From Pyxidicoccus fallax (GTDB lineage: Bacteria; Myxococcota; Myxococcia; Myxococcales; Myxococcaceae), in contig NZ_JABBJJ010000068.1 in NCBI RefSeq assembly GCF_012933655.1, positions 1-43,596 on the forward strand: a DNA stretch of 43,596 nucleotides, given 5' to 3'. The notes beneath the pieces are model-generated. The model was given only the letters and a program-made list of their open reading frames with translations. It had not been told where the DNA came from and did no database searches. Positions 8,207 through 17,975 of the stretch are shown here, piece after piece. A program made the translations under genes and the position numbers. Each line of letters opens with the position of its first letter. Position 1 is the stretch's first letter.

Positions 8207-9433
8207 ATGAACGGAAAGAACGACGGACGTTCTCCGCCCCCTTCTCGCGGCACCGGTCCGACGGCGGGTCCACCCGGTGGCGAGGACGAGGACGAGGGCG
8301 CCGCGTCCGAGGTGGACGGCGCGGACGCGCCCCGGCGGCCCATCTACGTGCTGGAGGGCAACACGCTGCACACGCGGCTGACGCGGGAACTGGGCCTGCA
8401 CTATCCCTTCGTCAACGCGGGCATGGCCTTCGTGGCGCTGCCGCCGCTGGTCATCGCCGTGTCGGAGGCGGGAGGCCTGGGCATGCTCGGCGCCGCGCCG
8501 GAGCCGCCGCCCTTCCTGCAGGCCCGCATCCAGGCCATCCGCGCCGGCACGAAGCGCCCCTTCGGCGTCAACCTCATCGTCGCGAGCGGGGGCGGCCAGG
8601 ACTTCACCACGCGCGCGCACATCGACGTGTGCATCGCGGAGAAGGTGCCCGTCGTCTCCTTCCACTGGGGCACGCCGCCCGCGGACTGGGTGAAGGCGCT
8701 GAAGGCCGCGGGCACGCGGGTGTGGATGCAGGTGCACTCGGTGGAGGCCGCGCGCGAGGCGCTGGCCTGGGGCGCCGACGGCCTCATCGCCCAGGGCCGT
8801 CAGGCCGCCGGTCACAACCGGAGCGCCGTGTCCACGCTGAAGCTGGTGCGCGAGGTGCGCGCGCTCGCCCCCGAGGTGACGCTGCTGGCCGCCGGTGGCA
8901 TCGCCGACGGCCCCAGCGCGGCGCGCGCCCTCTTCCGCGGCGCGGACGGCGTCTGGGTGGGCACGCGCATGGTCGCCTCCGTGGAGGCCCACGCGCACCC
9001 CGGCTACAAGCAGCGCGTCGCCGAGGGTGACGCGGGCGACTCGGATGTCACGACGCTCTTCGGCCCCGAGTGGCCGGGCCAGCCCATGCGCGTGCTGCGC
9101 AACCGCGTGGTGCGAGAGTGGGCCGGCCGCGAGGCCCGCGTCCCCTCGCCGCCGCCCGCGCCGGAGCGCATCGGCACCGCGCGGCTGTTCCCTGGCCTGC
9201 CGGGTGGGGACGCGCCCTACGCGATGCCGAAGTTCTGCTCCTTCCCGCCCACCGCCGACACCGAGGGCGACCTGGAGGAGATGGCCATGCCCGCCAGCGG
9301 CGCCAGCATGGCGCGCATCGAGAGCGTGCTGCCCGCCGGTCAAATCGTGGTGGAGATGATGGAGCGGGCGCACCGGGTGCTCGCCAATCCCATCGGCCTG
9401 GACGCTGAAGCCGAAGAGGACGACCGGGGCTGA
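8207..9433 (+). CDS. Nitronate monooxygenase family protein
   Basis: FMN-dependent TIM-barrel oxygenase of 408 residues (2-nitropropane dioxygenase/NMO family), which oxidises alkyl nitronates. Seen: the N-terminal barrel strand with PFVNAGMAFV, the GGLGMLG turn (about 90), the QGRQAAGHNRS segment at the place of the family's EAGGH flavin/active-site loop, and the phosphate-binding end LAAGGIADGPSA then GADGVWVGTRMVAS. In QGRQAAGHNRS the Glu and first Gly of the usual motif differ while the His is kept. The first 40 residues are acidic, Pro/Gly-rich and probably disordered. A good ribosome site (AGGAG, 5 bases before the ATG) supports the start. The true substrate may differ from nitronate. 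Confidence 0.85.
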   Translation: MNGKNDGRSPPPSRGTGPTAGPPGGEDEDEGAASEVDGADAPRRPIYVLEGNTLHTRLTRELGLHYPFVNAGMAFVALPPLVIAVSEAGGLGMLGAAPEPPPFLQARIQAIRAGTKRPFGVNLIVASGGGQDFTTRAHIDVCIAEKVPVVSFHWGTPPADWVKALKAAGTRVWMQVHSVEAAREALAWGADGLIAQGRQAAGHNRSAVSTLKLVREVRALAPEVTLLAAGGIADGPSAARALFRGADGVWVGTRMVASVEAHAHPGYKQRVAEGDAGDSDVTTLFGPEWPGQPMRVLRNRVVREWAGREARVPSPPPAPERIGTARLFPGLPGGDAPYAMPKFCSFPPTADTEGDLEEMAMPASGASMARIESVLPAGQIVVEMMERAHRVLANPIGLDAEAEEDDRG

Positions 9434-9453
9434 ATTGGAGTAGGAGCGCCTCC

Positions 9454-9849
9454 ATGGGTATGCACTGGAGGCGTGCTTCTCTCGCCGGCTGGGGGGTCCT
9501 CGCGCTGTGCGGCGCCACCGCGGTGGTGCGCGCCGCCACCTCGGAGATGCCCCCACCCGAGCGGCGACTGTCCCCCGAGGAGCGCGTGGAGGTGGGCCGC
9601 GCCGCCGCCGCCGAGGAGCCCGGCTGGAGGCAGCGCTCGCGCCACTCCTTCCCGGGAGACCAGTGGTCCCAGGACGACGACTTCGGTGCCTCCGAGCGGA
9701 AGTGGGCCATGGACGAGGCCCGTCGGCGCGGCGTGCCGGTGACGGACGTGTTCGACGCCATCGACGAGGAACTGCACGCGGCGGGCCCCATCGCATCCCC
9801 GCGCAAGGCCACCGCCAGCCCGTGCAAGCCCCGGCCCTTCTACGACTGA
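9454..9849 (+). CDS. Small secreted protein of unknown function
   Basis: Protein of 131 residues that I do not recognise. Residues 1-27 look like a signal peptide (Arg-rich start, hydrophobic core with GWGVLALCGA, end VRAA). The mature part is charged and contains an SPEERVEVG helix-like segment and the acidic patch WSQDDDFG. It lies 20 bases after the nitronate monooxygenase stop and 12 bases before the YfhO-like gene, so the three probably form one transcript. ATG codons at 9454 and 9460 are both possible starts. There is a single cysteine near the C terminus. Confidence 0.65.
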   Translation: MGMHWRRASLAGWGVLALCGATAVVRAATSEMPPPERRLSPEERVEVGRAAAAEEPGWRQRSRHSFPGDQWSQDDDFGASERKWAMDEARRRGVPVTDVFDAIDEELHAAGPIASPRKATASPCKPRPFYD

Positions 9850-9861
9850 CGGCGCCCACCC

Positions 9862-12168
9862 ATGACGTCCCAGCTCCGCACCTTCCACCGCGTCGCCACC
9901 CTTCCCGCCCTGCGCCTGGCCCTCTTCGCCGTGCTGGCCCTCATCGCGTGCTGGCGCCCGCTGACGAAGGCGGGGGGGCTGAATGACTTCCGCGACTCGC
10001 ACCTGTTGCACTCGTACGAGGACGCGGGCGCGCGCACCCTGACGCGCTACGGCCAGCTGCCGCTGTGGAACCCGTGGTCCTGTGGCGGCCAGTACGCGCT
10101 GGGCAGCCCGCAGACGCGCGTGGCGTCTCCGACGCTGCTCGTGTCCGCCGCCCTGGGCGCGCGGCGCGCGGAGCCGGTGCTGTTGTGGGCGTTCCTCGTG
10201 CTCGGCATGGAGGGCTTCTTCCGCTACGCGCGGCGGCGCGCGGGCTCCGCGGTGGGGGCGCTCGCGGCGGCGCCGCTGTTCGGCCTCTTCGGCTTCACCG
10301 CGCTGTCGTGGTCCATCGGCTGGCTCAACTTCGCCGGCTTCCTGCTGCTGCCCTGGCTGCTGGTGGGCACGCGCCGGGCCGCGGAGGGGCGGCTGTCCGG
10401 CGTGGTGCTGGTGGCGGCCGTCTTCGCCTTCCTGCTGGGCTTCGGCGGCACCTACCCCGTGCCCATGGGCGCCCTCTTCGTCGCGCTGGAGACGGGGCGC
10501 ACGCTGTACATGCTCCGTGGCCGCGAGCGCCGCCTCCGCGCGCTGTGGACGCTGGGCGCCACCGCCCTCTTCACGCTGGGCGCCTGCGCGTACCGGCTGT
10601 GGCCGCTGGTGGAGACGATGCTCTCGTCGCCGCGCATCATGGCGGGCTCGCCGGGCAACTCCCTCGAGACGCTGGCGCGGATGATGTTGCAGCTGCCGGC
10701 GCGCTCGGGCTTCAGCAACCCGGGCAACTTCTTCCTCGTGGCCGTGGCGCTCGCGCTGGTGCCGGTGGCGCTGGTGCTGGCCCGCCGCCGCGCGCTGTAC
10801 CCCACCGCCCTCGCGGCGCTGTGCGTGTGGATGGCGGCCGGGTACTCCGCGAAGCCGTCGCTGTTCGCCGGGCTGCGCACGCTGCCCATCTTCAGCACGT
10901 TCCGCTACCCGGAGCGCTTCCTCCTCCCCGCCGGCTTCTTCATCGCCGAGCTGGCCGCGCTCGCGCTCGCCGCGCTCCTCGTGCACGCGCTGCGCCGCCG
11001 GACGCGGTGGGCGCCCCGGGTGGCGGCCCTGGCCTGCGGCGCGGTGGTGGCGGGCTGGGGCGTGCAGGTCCACGCCTTCTCCAACCTCACGCGCTGGGCA
11101 CCCATGGTGGCGGAGCCCACGCCCACGCCGCCGGAAGCGGAGCAGCCCTTCGCGCAGGCGCGCGGCAACCGCTGGTCGCAGGGCCACTTCCTCGCCCTCA
11201 ACCGCGGCTCCATCGCCTGCGGCGAGGCGTGGCCGGTGCCCATGTCCGCGATGCTGCGCGGAGACCTGCCCCAGGAGGAATACCTGGAGGAGCCCACCTC
11301 CGGCACGGCTCGCCGCGTGGAGTGGACGCCCAACCGCGTGGAGGTGGACGTGACGGCGTCGCGGCCGGCGGTGCTCCTCGTCAACCAGAACTGGCACCCG
11401 GGCTGGGAGACCTCGGTGGGCGAGGTGGTGTCGCGCGACGGGCTGCTCGCCGTGCGCCTGCCGGAAGGTTCCCACCGCGTGGTGTTGAGCTTCCTGCCGC
11501 GCTCGGGGCTGGGTGGCGCGCTGGTGTCGGTGCTGGCCTGGGCGGGGCTCGGCTTCCTCGCGTGGCGCCAGCGCGCGCGGCCCTCCCGTCCCTGGTGGGG
11601 CGTGGGGGCCCTCGCCGTGGGCGCGGTGCCGCTCGTCGCGTGGGGCGCGCTGCTGGTGACGTCGAGCGAGCCCGTGGCGCGGGCGGTGCCGCGCAACGCG
11701 GATGGCACGCCCATCGTCGTGGAGACGCTGCCGCCCCAGGCGCGTCCCGTGGGCGCGCGCTTCGACGTGCCCATGGAGCTGGTGGCCGTCGACGTGCCTT
11801 CCGCCCCGGACGCGGAGGGGCTCGTCCACATGGCGCTCTACTGGCGGGTGACGGGGCCGGTGCCCCGCACGACCGGCATCTTCGTGCACCTGCCGGGGCC
11901 GGAGGGCAGCAAGCGCAAGAACTCGGACCACGTGGTGCTGGGCGGCACCTTCTTCCTCCGCGACGTGCCGAGGGATGTCCTCCTGCGCGACGCCTTCGCC
12001 GTGTCCACCAAGGACTGGGAGGCCGGCGAGTGGAAGGTGCTCGTGGGCCTGTGGCACGCCGGAGGCAACGGCTCGCGCATCGAGGCCCGCGGCGCGGACG
12101 GAAGACCGCTCCCCGAGTCACGCGTGGAGGCGGGCGCCTTCGCCGTGCCGCCGAAGACGGCCCGCTGA
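9862..12168 (+). CDS. YfhO-like multi-pass membrane protein
   Basis: Integral membrane protein of 768 residues with about a dozen hydrophobic segments in its first two thirds and a soluble C-terminal beta-rich part. Features of the YfhO family: the early extracytoplasmic loop with NDFRDSHLLHSYEDAG, the WNPWSCGG segment, the FRYPERFLLPA motif near residue 350, and VNQNWHPGWE in the C-terminal domain. YfhO proteins belong to the GT-C-like group; in Firmicutes a relative acts in glycosylating cell-wall or lipid polymers. A role in envelope glycan or lipid modification is inferred. The acidic loop could play the role of the GT-C catalytic loop. Confidence 0.75.
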   Translation: MTSQLRTFHRVATLPALRLALFAVLALIACWRPLTKAGGLNDFRDSHLLHSYEDAGARTLTRYGQLPLWNPWSCGGQYALGSPQTRVASPTLLVSAALGARRAEPVLLWAFLVLGMEGFFRYARRRAGSAVGALAAAPLFGLFGFTALSWSIGWLNFAGFLLLPWLLVGTRRAAEGRLSGVVLVAAVFAFLLGFGGTYPVPMGALFVALETGRTLYMLRGRERRLRALWTLGATALFTLGACAYRLWPLVETMLSSPRIMAGSPGNSLETLARMMLQLPARSGFSNPGNFFLVAVALALVPVALVLARRRALYPTALAALCVWMAAGYSAKPSLFAGLRTLPIFSTFRYPERFLLPAGFFIAELAALALAALLVHALRRRTRWAPRVAALACGAVVAGWGVQVHAFSNLTRWAPMVAEPTPTPPEAEQPFAQARGNRWSQGHFLALNRGSIACGEAWPVPMSAMLRGDLPQEEYLEEPTSGTARRVEWTPNRVEVDVTASRPAVLLVNQNWHPGWETSVGEVVSRDGLLAVRLPEGSHRVVLSFLPRSGLGGALVSVLAWAGLGFLAWRQRARPSRPWWGVGALAVGAVPLVAWGALLVTSSEPVARAVPRNADGTPIVVETLPPQARPVGARFDVPMELVAVDVPSAPDAEGLVHMALYWRVTGPVPRTTGIFVHLPGPEGSKRKNSDHVVLGGTFFLRDVPRDVLLRDAFAVSTKDWEAGEWKVLVGLWHAGGNGSRIEARGADGRPLPESRVEAGAFAVPPKTAR

Positions 12169-12281
12169 CGCTCCTTCACTGGTGACTGTCCGGAACCCGA
12201 CACGGCTCTCGTGCCCAAGGGTTGGGTGAAGGACTCGCGGGTCCGCCCCTCTTCCCTCGGCTTTCCCGTTTCCGAGACGAT

Positions 12282-12310
12282 TGCAACGGCATTGCGGCTG
12301 CGCCGTTGCA
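12282..12310. promoter_or_regulatory. 9-bp inverted repeat just before the kinase start
   Basis: TGCAACGGC (12282-12290) and GCCGTTGCA (12302-12310) are perfect reverse complements separated by 11 bases. They end two bases before the GGAG ribosome site (12313-12316) of the preferred GTG start at 12322. This could be a repressor operator or an mRNA hairpin controlling initiation. Confidence 0.5.
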
Positions 12311-12321
12311 TCGGAGACACC

Positions 12322-15315
12322 GTGGGGACCTACCGGATTGTGAAGAAGCTGGCCGCGGGCGGCATGGCCGAGGTGTTCCTGGGGAAGGTGGTGGGCGCGG
12401 AGGGCTTCGAGAAGCCGGTCGCCGTCAAGCGCATCCTCCCCTCGTACGTGCAGGACGCGGCCTTCGTGGAGCTGTTCCTGCGCGAGGCGAAGGTCTCCGT
12501 GGCGCTCCAGCACGGCAACGTCGTGCAGGTGCTGGACCTCGGCTCGAGCGCCGGCCAGTACTACATGGTGATGGAGTTCGTGGACGGGGAGAACCTGCGC
12601 GCGCTCCTGAAGGCGGCCCGGCAGCGGCAGCTTCCCCTGGGCCTGCGTGAGGTGTGCTTCATCGCGCAGCAGGTGGCGGACGGGCTCGCGTACGCGCATG
12701 GCCGCGTGGACCGCGCCGGCGCGCCGCTGAACATCGTCCACCGCGACATCAACCCGTCCAACGTCATGGTCTCCAGCAACGGAGGCGTGAAGCTGGCGGA
12801 CTTCGGCATCGCCAAGGTGGCCGACGGGCACATCGAGACGCAGGCCGGCGTGCTCAAGGGCAAAATCAACTACCTGTCCCCCGAGCAGGTCCAGGGCCGC
12901 CCCGTGGACCAGCGCAGCGACATCTTCCTGCTGGGGCTGCTGCTGTTCGAGATGCTCGCGGGACGCCGGCTCTTCGACGGCTCGTACCCGCAAATCATCC
13001 ACGCGCTGGGCAGCTTCGACGAGCGCACGCTGGAGCCGCTCCCCGGTGTGCCCGCCCCGCTGTGGTCCATCGTGCTGCGCGCCCTGGCCGCGTCGCCCTC
13101 GGCCCGCTTCCCGTCGGCGCGCCAGTTCTCCGAGTCCATCCAGAGCTTCCTCTTCGACCACCGGCTGCGGGTGGGCGCGGCGGACATCGCCGGCCTCTTC
13201 GGCCGCGCCTTCCCGGACCGCCGCTCGCCCCTGGCGGACATGGAGGGAGTGCCGGGCGAGGAGATCCGCCTGGAGGGCGAGGAGCTCCCCCGAGCCGCGG
13301 GCCCCGCTGGCCGGGACGCGCGCCGGCCGCCTCCGCCTCCGGGCCCCCCGCCCATGCTGAGGCCGGCGGGCGCGCCTCCACCCCATGGCGCCACGGCCGT
13401 GGCGCGGCCCGTGGCGCAGCCTCCACCTCCTCCGGCCCTGGCCATCGCGCCTCCCCCGCGGAACCCCGCCGTGCCGCCACCGCCTCCCGGGCAGCGCGCC
13501 CGGCCCCGGCAGCCGCTGGGGTCCATCCTCGTGGCGCGCGGCCTGGTGACCCCGCAGGTGCTGGAAGAGAGCCTGGCGCTGCAGAAGAAGCGAGGCGGGC
13601 GGCTGGGCCAGATCCTGGTGGCGGAGCGGAAGCTGGAGCCGGAGCACCTGGTGCGCGCTCTGTCCGAGCAGACGGGACTGCCGCACATCACCGAGGAGAA
13701 GCTCCAGTCCCTCCCCATCCCCGAGGAGCTGCTCCGGCTGGTTCCCCGGGAACTGTGCGAGAAGCTGTGCGCGGTGCCGGTGGGCATGCGCGGCCGGGAG
13801 CTGGTGTGCGCCGTGCTGGACCCGAGAGACGTGCAGGTCACCGACGCGCTGCGCTTCTCCGCGCGCGCGGTGGCGGTGCAGGGCGTCTTCGCCACGGAGC
13901 ACGCCATCCGCCGGGCCATCCGCCGCTTCTACCCGGCCCAGGAGGGGGAGGCGGACGTCGCCCTGGAGGCCATGGACGCCACCGGACGCGAGCGCATGCT
14001 CCAGTTCGTGGAGCAGTTCACCGGCCGCGCCGTGCTGAGCGAGCGCGAGCTGTCCGGGGCCGACGAGCCGGAGCCGCAAACGCCCACGCCCTCCGAGGCG
14101 GCGAGCCGCCTGACGCCGCCGCCCCGGAGCGACGCCCGCGCGCGCATGGTGCTGGTGGTGGCGGAGCCGTCGGAGCCCCGGGAGGCCGCGGTGAAGCTGC
14201 TGCTGATGCAGGGGCTCGCCGCGGCGACGAGTCCCGCGGCCGAGGCGGAGCGGGCGCTCTCGCTGGGCGGGTATGACCTGGTGCTGGTGCTCGAGGACGC
14301 GGTGGCGGACGCGGCGGGCATGGCCCAGCGGCTGCGCGCCGCGCACCCGCGCGTGGAGGTGCGCGTGCTGCCCTCCTACAGCGCGGCGCTGATGGGCGAG
14401 GGTGGCCCGCTGGCGAAGCTGGGCGCACTGCAGACCCGGCTGCTGGACGGGGTGATGTCCATGCTGGGCGGCAGCGCGGTGCTGGCGCCCTTCGTGGCGA
14501 AGCTGGCGCGAAGGATTGCGGTGCGGATGGGGGCAGGAAGCGTGGAGGAAGCGCTCGTCGGAACGGCGGCCTCGGCGCTGGCGCTGGCGGCCCGGCTGGA
14601 GGAGCCGCGCCGCTTCACCCTGCCCTCGCGCGCCCGGGCGCTGGTGCTGGTGGGCAGCGGTCTGCCGGAAGTCGTCGAGATGCTCACCGCCGTGCTGCCG
14701 GAGGGAAGCGAGTCACCGCCTCCCGCGAGCCGGGCGGCCATCGCGCTGCTGTGCTCGGCCAGCTTCGTGATGCAGACGCAGAGCGCGCAGCCGAGCGCGC
14801 CGGACGCGGCCCTGGCGCTCCAGGCGATGCGGCAGGAAGGGCGCCTCCCCCAGGCCGCCCTGGAGGCCCTCACCGCGGAATTGGAGACGGGCGCGCTGGC
14901 GCAGGACAACAAGTCGGCCCCCCGGGTCGTGGTGGCCGAGACGGACGCCGCGAACGCGATGACCCTGCAGATCCGCCTCATGGCCGACGGGCTGGGCACG
15001 GTGCGCGCCAGCACGCGCGGTGAGGTGGAGCGGGCACTGGGCGCGGGGGCGCAGGCGGCCATCCTCGCGGACCCGCTGCCGGACGGAGACCTGCATGCGC
15101 TCCTGCGGGCACTGCGGAAGAACGCGGCGACCCAGGACCTGCCCGTCTACCTGCTCGTCAGCAAGGAGGACCCGGACCTCGTCACGGCGGCCCTGGAGGC
15201 AGGGGCGGACGACGTCCTCATCCGCCCGGCGAACGTGGAGGTGCTGATGGCCAAGCTGCGCCGGGCCATCCAGCAGCGGCAGGCGGCTCGACGGAACGTC
15301 CGGCTGGCCAACTGA
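12322..15315 (+). CDS. Ser/Thr protein kinase with MshEN and receiver-like domains
   Basis: Signalling protein of about 997 residues. The kinase domain (about 5-270) has the Gly-rich loop [10 protein letters not shown], the Lys in VAVKR (36), HRDINPSN (about 140) and DFG (160-162), so it should be active. A Pro-rich linker (336-388) leads to an MshEN/GspE-N domain (about 397-538). Its two LGxxLV...L..aL..Q motifs, separated by exactly five residues (KKRGG), match the c-di-GMP-binding pattern, though the first lacks the Arg and the second the Gly. Two receiver-like domains follow (about 607-690 and 866-990); the last has an Asp ([10 protein letters not shown]) but IRP where KP is usual, so phosphorylation is uncertain. 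Start: the GTG at 12322 has a GGAG site and good codon use follows it, whereas codons upstream lack the G/C third-position bias; a TTG at 12292 and a GTG at 12211 are alternatives. Confidence 0.85.
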   Translation: MGTYRIVKKLAAGGMAEVFLGKVVGAEGFEKPVAVKRILPSYVQDAAFVELFLREAKVSVALQHGNVVQVLDLGSSAGQYYMVMEFVDGENLRALLKAARQRQLPLGLREVCFIAQQVADGLAYAHGRVDRAGAPLNIVHRDINPSNVMVSSNGGVKLADFGIAKVADGHIETQAGVLKGKINYLSPEQVQGRPVDQRSDIFLLGLLLFEMLAGRRLFDGSYPQIIHALGSFDERTLEPLPGVPAPLWSIVLRALAASPSARFPSARQFSESIQSFLFDHRLRVGAADIAGLFGRAFPDRRSPLADMEGVPGEEIRLEGEELPRAAGPAGRDARRPPPPPGPPPMLRPAGAPPPHGATAVARPVAQPPPPPALAIAPPPRNPAVPPPPPGQRARPRQPLGSILVARGLVTPQVLEESLALQKKRGGRLGQILVAERKLEPEHLVRALSEQTGLPHITEEKLQSLPIPEELLRLVPRELCEKLCAVPVGMRGRELVCAVLDPRDVQVTDALRFSARAVAVQGVFATEHAIRRAIRRFYPAQEGEADVALEAMDATGRERMLQFVEQFTGRAVLSERELSGADEPEPQTPTPSEAASRLTPPPRSDARARMVLVVAEPSEPREAAVKLLLMQGLAAATSPAAEAERALSLGGYDLVLVLEDAVADAAGMAQRLRAAHPRVEVRVLPSYSAALMGEGGPLAKLGALQTRLLDGVMSMLGGSAVLAPFVAKLARRIAVRMGAGSVEEALVGTAASALALAARLEEPRRFTLPSRARALVLVGSGLPEVVEMLTAVLPEGSESPPPASRAAIALLCSASFVMQTQSAQPSAPDAALALQAMRQEGRLPQAALEALTAELETGALAQDNKSAPRVVVAETDAANAMTLQIRLMADGLGTVRASTRGEVERALGAGAQAAILADPLPDGDLHALLRALRKNAATQDLPVYLLVSKEDPDLVTAALEAGADDVLIRPANVEVLMAKLRRAIQQRQAARRNVRLAN

Positions 15316-15355
15316 CGGCGAGACGTGGTGCATCCGGGGCGTTATGAAGCGCCCC

Positions 15356-15742
15356 ATGAGAATCCTGCACACCATGCTGCGCGTCGGCGACCTGGAGAAG
15401 TCGCTCGACTTCTACACCCGGGTCATCGGCATGAAGCTGCTGCGCCGTCATGAGTACCCGGACGGGAAGTTCACCCTGGCCTTCGTCGGCTTCGGCCCCG
15501 AGGACACCCACCCGGCGCTGGAGCTGACCTACAACTGGGGCACCTCCAAGTACGAGCTGGGCACCGCGTATGGCCATGTCGCGCTCGGAGTAAACGACAT
15601 CCACGCCACGTGCGACGCCATCCGCAAGGCCGGCGGCAAGGTCGTCCGCGAGCCGGGCCCCATGAAGCACGGCACCACCGTGATTGCCTTCGTCGAGGAC
15701 CCGGACGGCTACCGCGTGGAGCTCATCCAGCAGGGCACGTGA
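15356..15742 (+). CDS. gloA: Lactoylglutathione lyase (glyoxalase I)
   Basis: Glyoxalase I of 128 residues, converting the methylglyoxal-glutathione hemithioacetal to S-lactoylglutathione in the cytoplasm. It is near-colinear with E. coli Glo[16 protein letters not shown] at the start, [35 protein letters not shown] and [16 protein letters not shown]. The metal ligands by homology are His5, the Glu in ALELTYNW, the His in AYGH and the Glu in RVELI. The ATG at 15356 matches the usual family start; an ATG at 15344 adds four residues. It converges on bluB with only three bases between the stops, so the two transcripts probably overlap. Confidence 0.95.
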   Translation: MRILHTMLRVGDLEKSLDFYTRVIGMKLLRRHEYPDGKFTLAFVGFGPEDTHPALELTYNWGTSKYELGTAYGHVALGVNDIHATCDAIRKAGGKVVREPGPMKHGTTVIAFVEDPDGYRVELIQQGT

Positions 15743-15745
15743 CGG

Positions 15746-16423
15746 CTACGGCGTCTCGTCACCCTGCTTGAGGGGAGCGCGGTAGCACTCATCGTGCACC
15801 GCGCTCGCGAGCGGCCGGCGGGAGCGCCAGCCGTTCTCCTCCAGGAGGGGCCGCGCTCCGAAGGCGACCGGGTAGCCCACGCAGAGGTACGCGATGGGCT
15901 CGACGCCCGGAGGCAGGCCCAGCTCGTCGCGCAGCACGCGCGGCTCGACGATGCTCACCCAGCCCACGCCCACGCCCTCCACGCGCGCGGCGAGCCACAG
16001 GTTCTGCACCGCGCAGCAGGCGCTCCACCGCAGGGCCTCGGGCTGCACGGTGGTGCCCAGGATGGCCTCCTTCGTGGGACGCAGGTCCACCGTCACGCAG
16101 AGGTTGAGCGAGGACTCCTCGATGCCCTCCAGCCGGAGCGAGAGGTACTTCTCGCGCCGCTCGGCGCTGAAGCGCTCGGCTTCGATTTCCCGGCAGCGCA
16201 GGAAGCTCTGGCGGATGCGGGCGCGACGGGCCCGGTCCCTCACCAGCACGAAGTCCCAGGGCTGCGAGTAGCCCACGCTCGGCGCCAGGTGCGCCGCGCC
16301 GAGGATGCGCTCCAGCACTTCGGCGGGAAGCTCCACGCCCGGGCGGAAGTGGCGCACGTCGCGACGTCGCGCGATGGCGGTGTAGACGGCCTCACGTGCC
16401 TCGGCGCTGAAGTCGGCGCTCAC
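15746..16423 (-). CDS. bluB: 5,6-dimethylbenzimidazole synthase BluB
   Basis: Flavin-dependent enzyme of 225 residues that cleaves reduced FMN with oxygen to form 5,6-dimethylbenzimidazole, the lower ligand of B12. It is a nitroreductase-fold protein with BluB marks: ARRRDVRHFRPG (the Asp at 22 is in the segment reported as essential), LAPSVGYSQPWDF (46-58) and GVGVGWVSIVEP. It is the last gene of the cobalamin operon and overlaps cobQ by ATGA. BluB needs oxygen, whereas CbiD, CbiG and CbiX belong to the cobalt-early, oxygen-independent route; such mixed sets occur in aerobes. Confidence 0.93.
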   Translation of the reverse strand: MSADFSAEAREAVYTAIARRRDVRHFRPGVELPAEVLERILGAAHLAPSVGYSQPWDFVLVRDRARRARIRQSFLRCREIEAERFSAERREKYLSLRLEGIEESSLNLCVTVDLRPTKEAILGTTVQPEALRWSACCAVQNLWLAARVEGVGVGWVSIVEPRVLRDELGLPPGVEPIAYLCVGYPVAFGARPLLEENGWRSRRPLASAVHDECYRAPLKQGDETP

Positions 16424-17898
16424 ACTCCCACCACCCGGTCCAGGTGCGTCATGTCGAGCGCCGCCTCGAAGTGGTCCGCGAGCCGCTCGTACGGGTCCAC
16501 CGCCGGTCCTTCCGAAACCTCCGCGCCGAGCGCGCGCACGAGGGCACGGCGCACACCCTCGTTCTCGAACAGGCCATGCACCAGCGTCCCCGCCACGCTC
16601 CCCACGGTGCAGCCTTCCTCCGCGCGCATCGGCTCGGGTCCGCGCCGCAGCATCGTCCCGAAGGCGTTGGCGCCCGGAGCCACCGTCACCCGGCCACAGT
16701 GGATTTCATAGCCGCGCGCCTCCTGGCCTCCCGCGGACTCCAGCAGTGGAAGCCCTTCCGCGAGCCGCAGCACCACGGGCGCGGTGGCCTTCTCCCGCTC
16801 GAAGCGGGTGACGATGGGCAGCAGGCCCAGGCCCGGCACCTCGGGCTCCGGAGACTCCACGCCGAGCGGGTCGAGGACGCGCTCGCCCAGCATCTGGTAG
16901 CCCCCGCAGATGCCCAGCACCGCGCCGCCACTGCGTGCCCTGCGCACCACCGCCGCGGCGAGCCCCGTCCTGCGAAGCCAGGCGAGGTCGTTCGCCGTGC
17001 ACTTGGTGCCGGGCAGCACCACGAGGTCCGCGCCCTCCAGCTCCTCGGGCCGCTCGCACCAGTGCACCTCCAGGCCCGGCTCTCGCGCGAGCGGCTCGAA
17101 CTCGTCGAAGTTGGACAGGCGCGGCAGCCGCACCAGCACCACGCGCGCCGCGCCCCGGCCCGAGCCCCGAGGCTTCAAGTCCAACGAGTCCTCGCTCGCG
17201 ATGCCCGTGTCTCCCAGGTGCGGAATCACGCCCGCCACCCGCACGCGGAGCCGCTCCTCCAGGAAGCGCACCCCGTCGTCGAACAGGCGCGGGTCGCCCC
17301 GGAACTTGTTCACCACCAGGGCGCGCACCCGCTCGCGCTCGTGCGGCTCCAGCAGCTCCAGCGTGCCGACCAGCGCGGCCATGGCTCCGCCCCGCTCGAT
17401 GTCGGTGACGAGCACCACGGGTGCATCCGCCCGCTCGGCGACCCACATGTTGACCAGGTCCCGGGACTTGAGGTTCACCTCGGCGGGGCTGCCCGCGCCC
17501 TCGATGACGAGGAGGTCGAAGTCCCGCCGGAGCGTGTCGAGCGCCTGGCCCACCACCTCGCGCAGCTCCAGCTTGCGTTTGTGGAAGTCGCGGAAGTGCA
17601 TGCTGCCGAGCACCTTGCCCATCACCACCACCTGCGAGCCGCTCGTCGTCTCGGGCTTGAGGAGGATGGGGTTCATCTCCGCGCGCGGGCTCACGCGGGC
17701 CGCTTCGGCCTGGGCGTACTGGGCGCGGCCAATCTCCGCGCCGTCCGGACAGACGGCCGAGTTGAGCGCCATGTTCTGGCTCTTGAAGGGGGCCACCTTG
17801 AGACCGCGACGCGCGTAGATGCGACACAGCGCGGTGGTGAGCAGGCTCTTGCCCACGCTGGAGGCGGTCCCCTGGACCATGAGGGTGCGTGCCGTCAT
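16420..17898 (-). CDS. cobQ: Cobyric acid synthase
   Basis: ATP- and glutamine-dependent amidase of 492 residues that amidates four peripheral carboxylates of adenosylcobyrinate a,c-diamide (CobQ, also called CbiP). The N-terminal dethiobiotin-synthetase-like domain starts MVQGTASSVGKS (P-loop variant) and contains FKSQNMALNSAV. The C-terminal glutamine amidotransferase domain has the nucleophile Cys in GICGGYQMLGE and a His in HGLFENE near the end. Length is normal for the family. It is preceded by a 26-codon mini-ORF whose stop overlaps its ATG, and it overlaps bluB by ATGA. Confidence 0.95.
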   Translation of the reverse strand: MTARTLMVQGTASSVGKSLLTTALCRIYARRGLKVAPFKSQNMALNSAVCPDGAEIGRAQYAQAEAARVSPRAEMNPILLKPETTSGSQVVVMGKVLGSMHFRDFHKRKLELREVVGQALDTLRRDFDLLVIEGAGSPAEVNLKSRDLVNMWVAERADAPVVLVTDIERGGAMAALVGTLELLEPHERERVRALVVNKFRGDPRLFDDGVRFLEERLRVRVAGVIPHLGDTGIASEDSLDLKPRGSGRGAARVVLVRLPRLSNFDEFEPLAREPGLEVHWCERPEELEGADLVVLPGTKCTANDLAWLRRTGLAAAVVRRARSGGAVLGICGGYQMLGERVLDPLGVESPEPEVPGLGLLPIVTRFEREKATAPVVLRLAEGLPLLESAGGQEARGYEIHCGRVTVAPGANAFGTMLRRGPEPMRAEEGCTVGSVAGTLVHGLFENEGVRRALVRALGAEVSEGPAVDPYERLADHFEAALDMTHLDRVVGV

Positions 17899-17975
17899 GC
17901 GTGCTCCAGCGCGCGGATGAACGCCCCGCGCGATTGGGAGGCAGCGGCCTGAATCCTGAGCGTGCGTGCCATCAT
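17895..17975 (-). other. Junction mini-ORF between the decarboxylase gene and cobQ (26 aa)
   Basis: A 26-residue frame overlaps the upstream stop and the cobQ ATG by four bases each (ATGA). Its head MARTLRIQ resembles the cobQ head MTARTLMVQ, and its tail AFIRALEHA resembles the upstream protein's tail ALARALENR. A GGAG lies just before the cobQ start. It is most simply a decayed tandem duplication of the stop/start junction. Whether a peptide is made is unknown. Confidence 0.6.

Noticed and set aside
9340-14346. Long minus-strand open frames (905 and 742 codons) opposite the YfhO-like and kinase genes
   Set aside because: Low-complexity Arg/His/Ala-rich translations without motifs, fully antisense to well-supported genes.
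15739-15763. GTGACG/CGTCAC inverted repeat between gloA and bluB as a bidirectional terminator
   Set aside because: Only 6 bp, lies partly in coding sequence and has no T-run; too weak to call.
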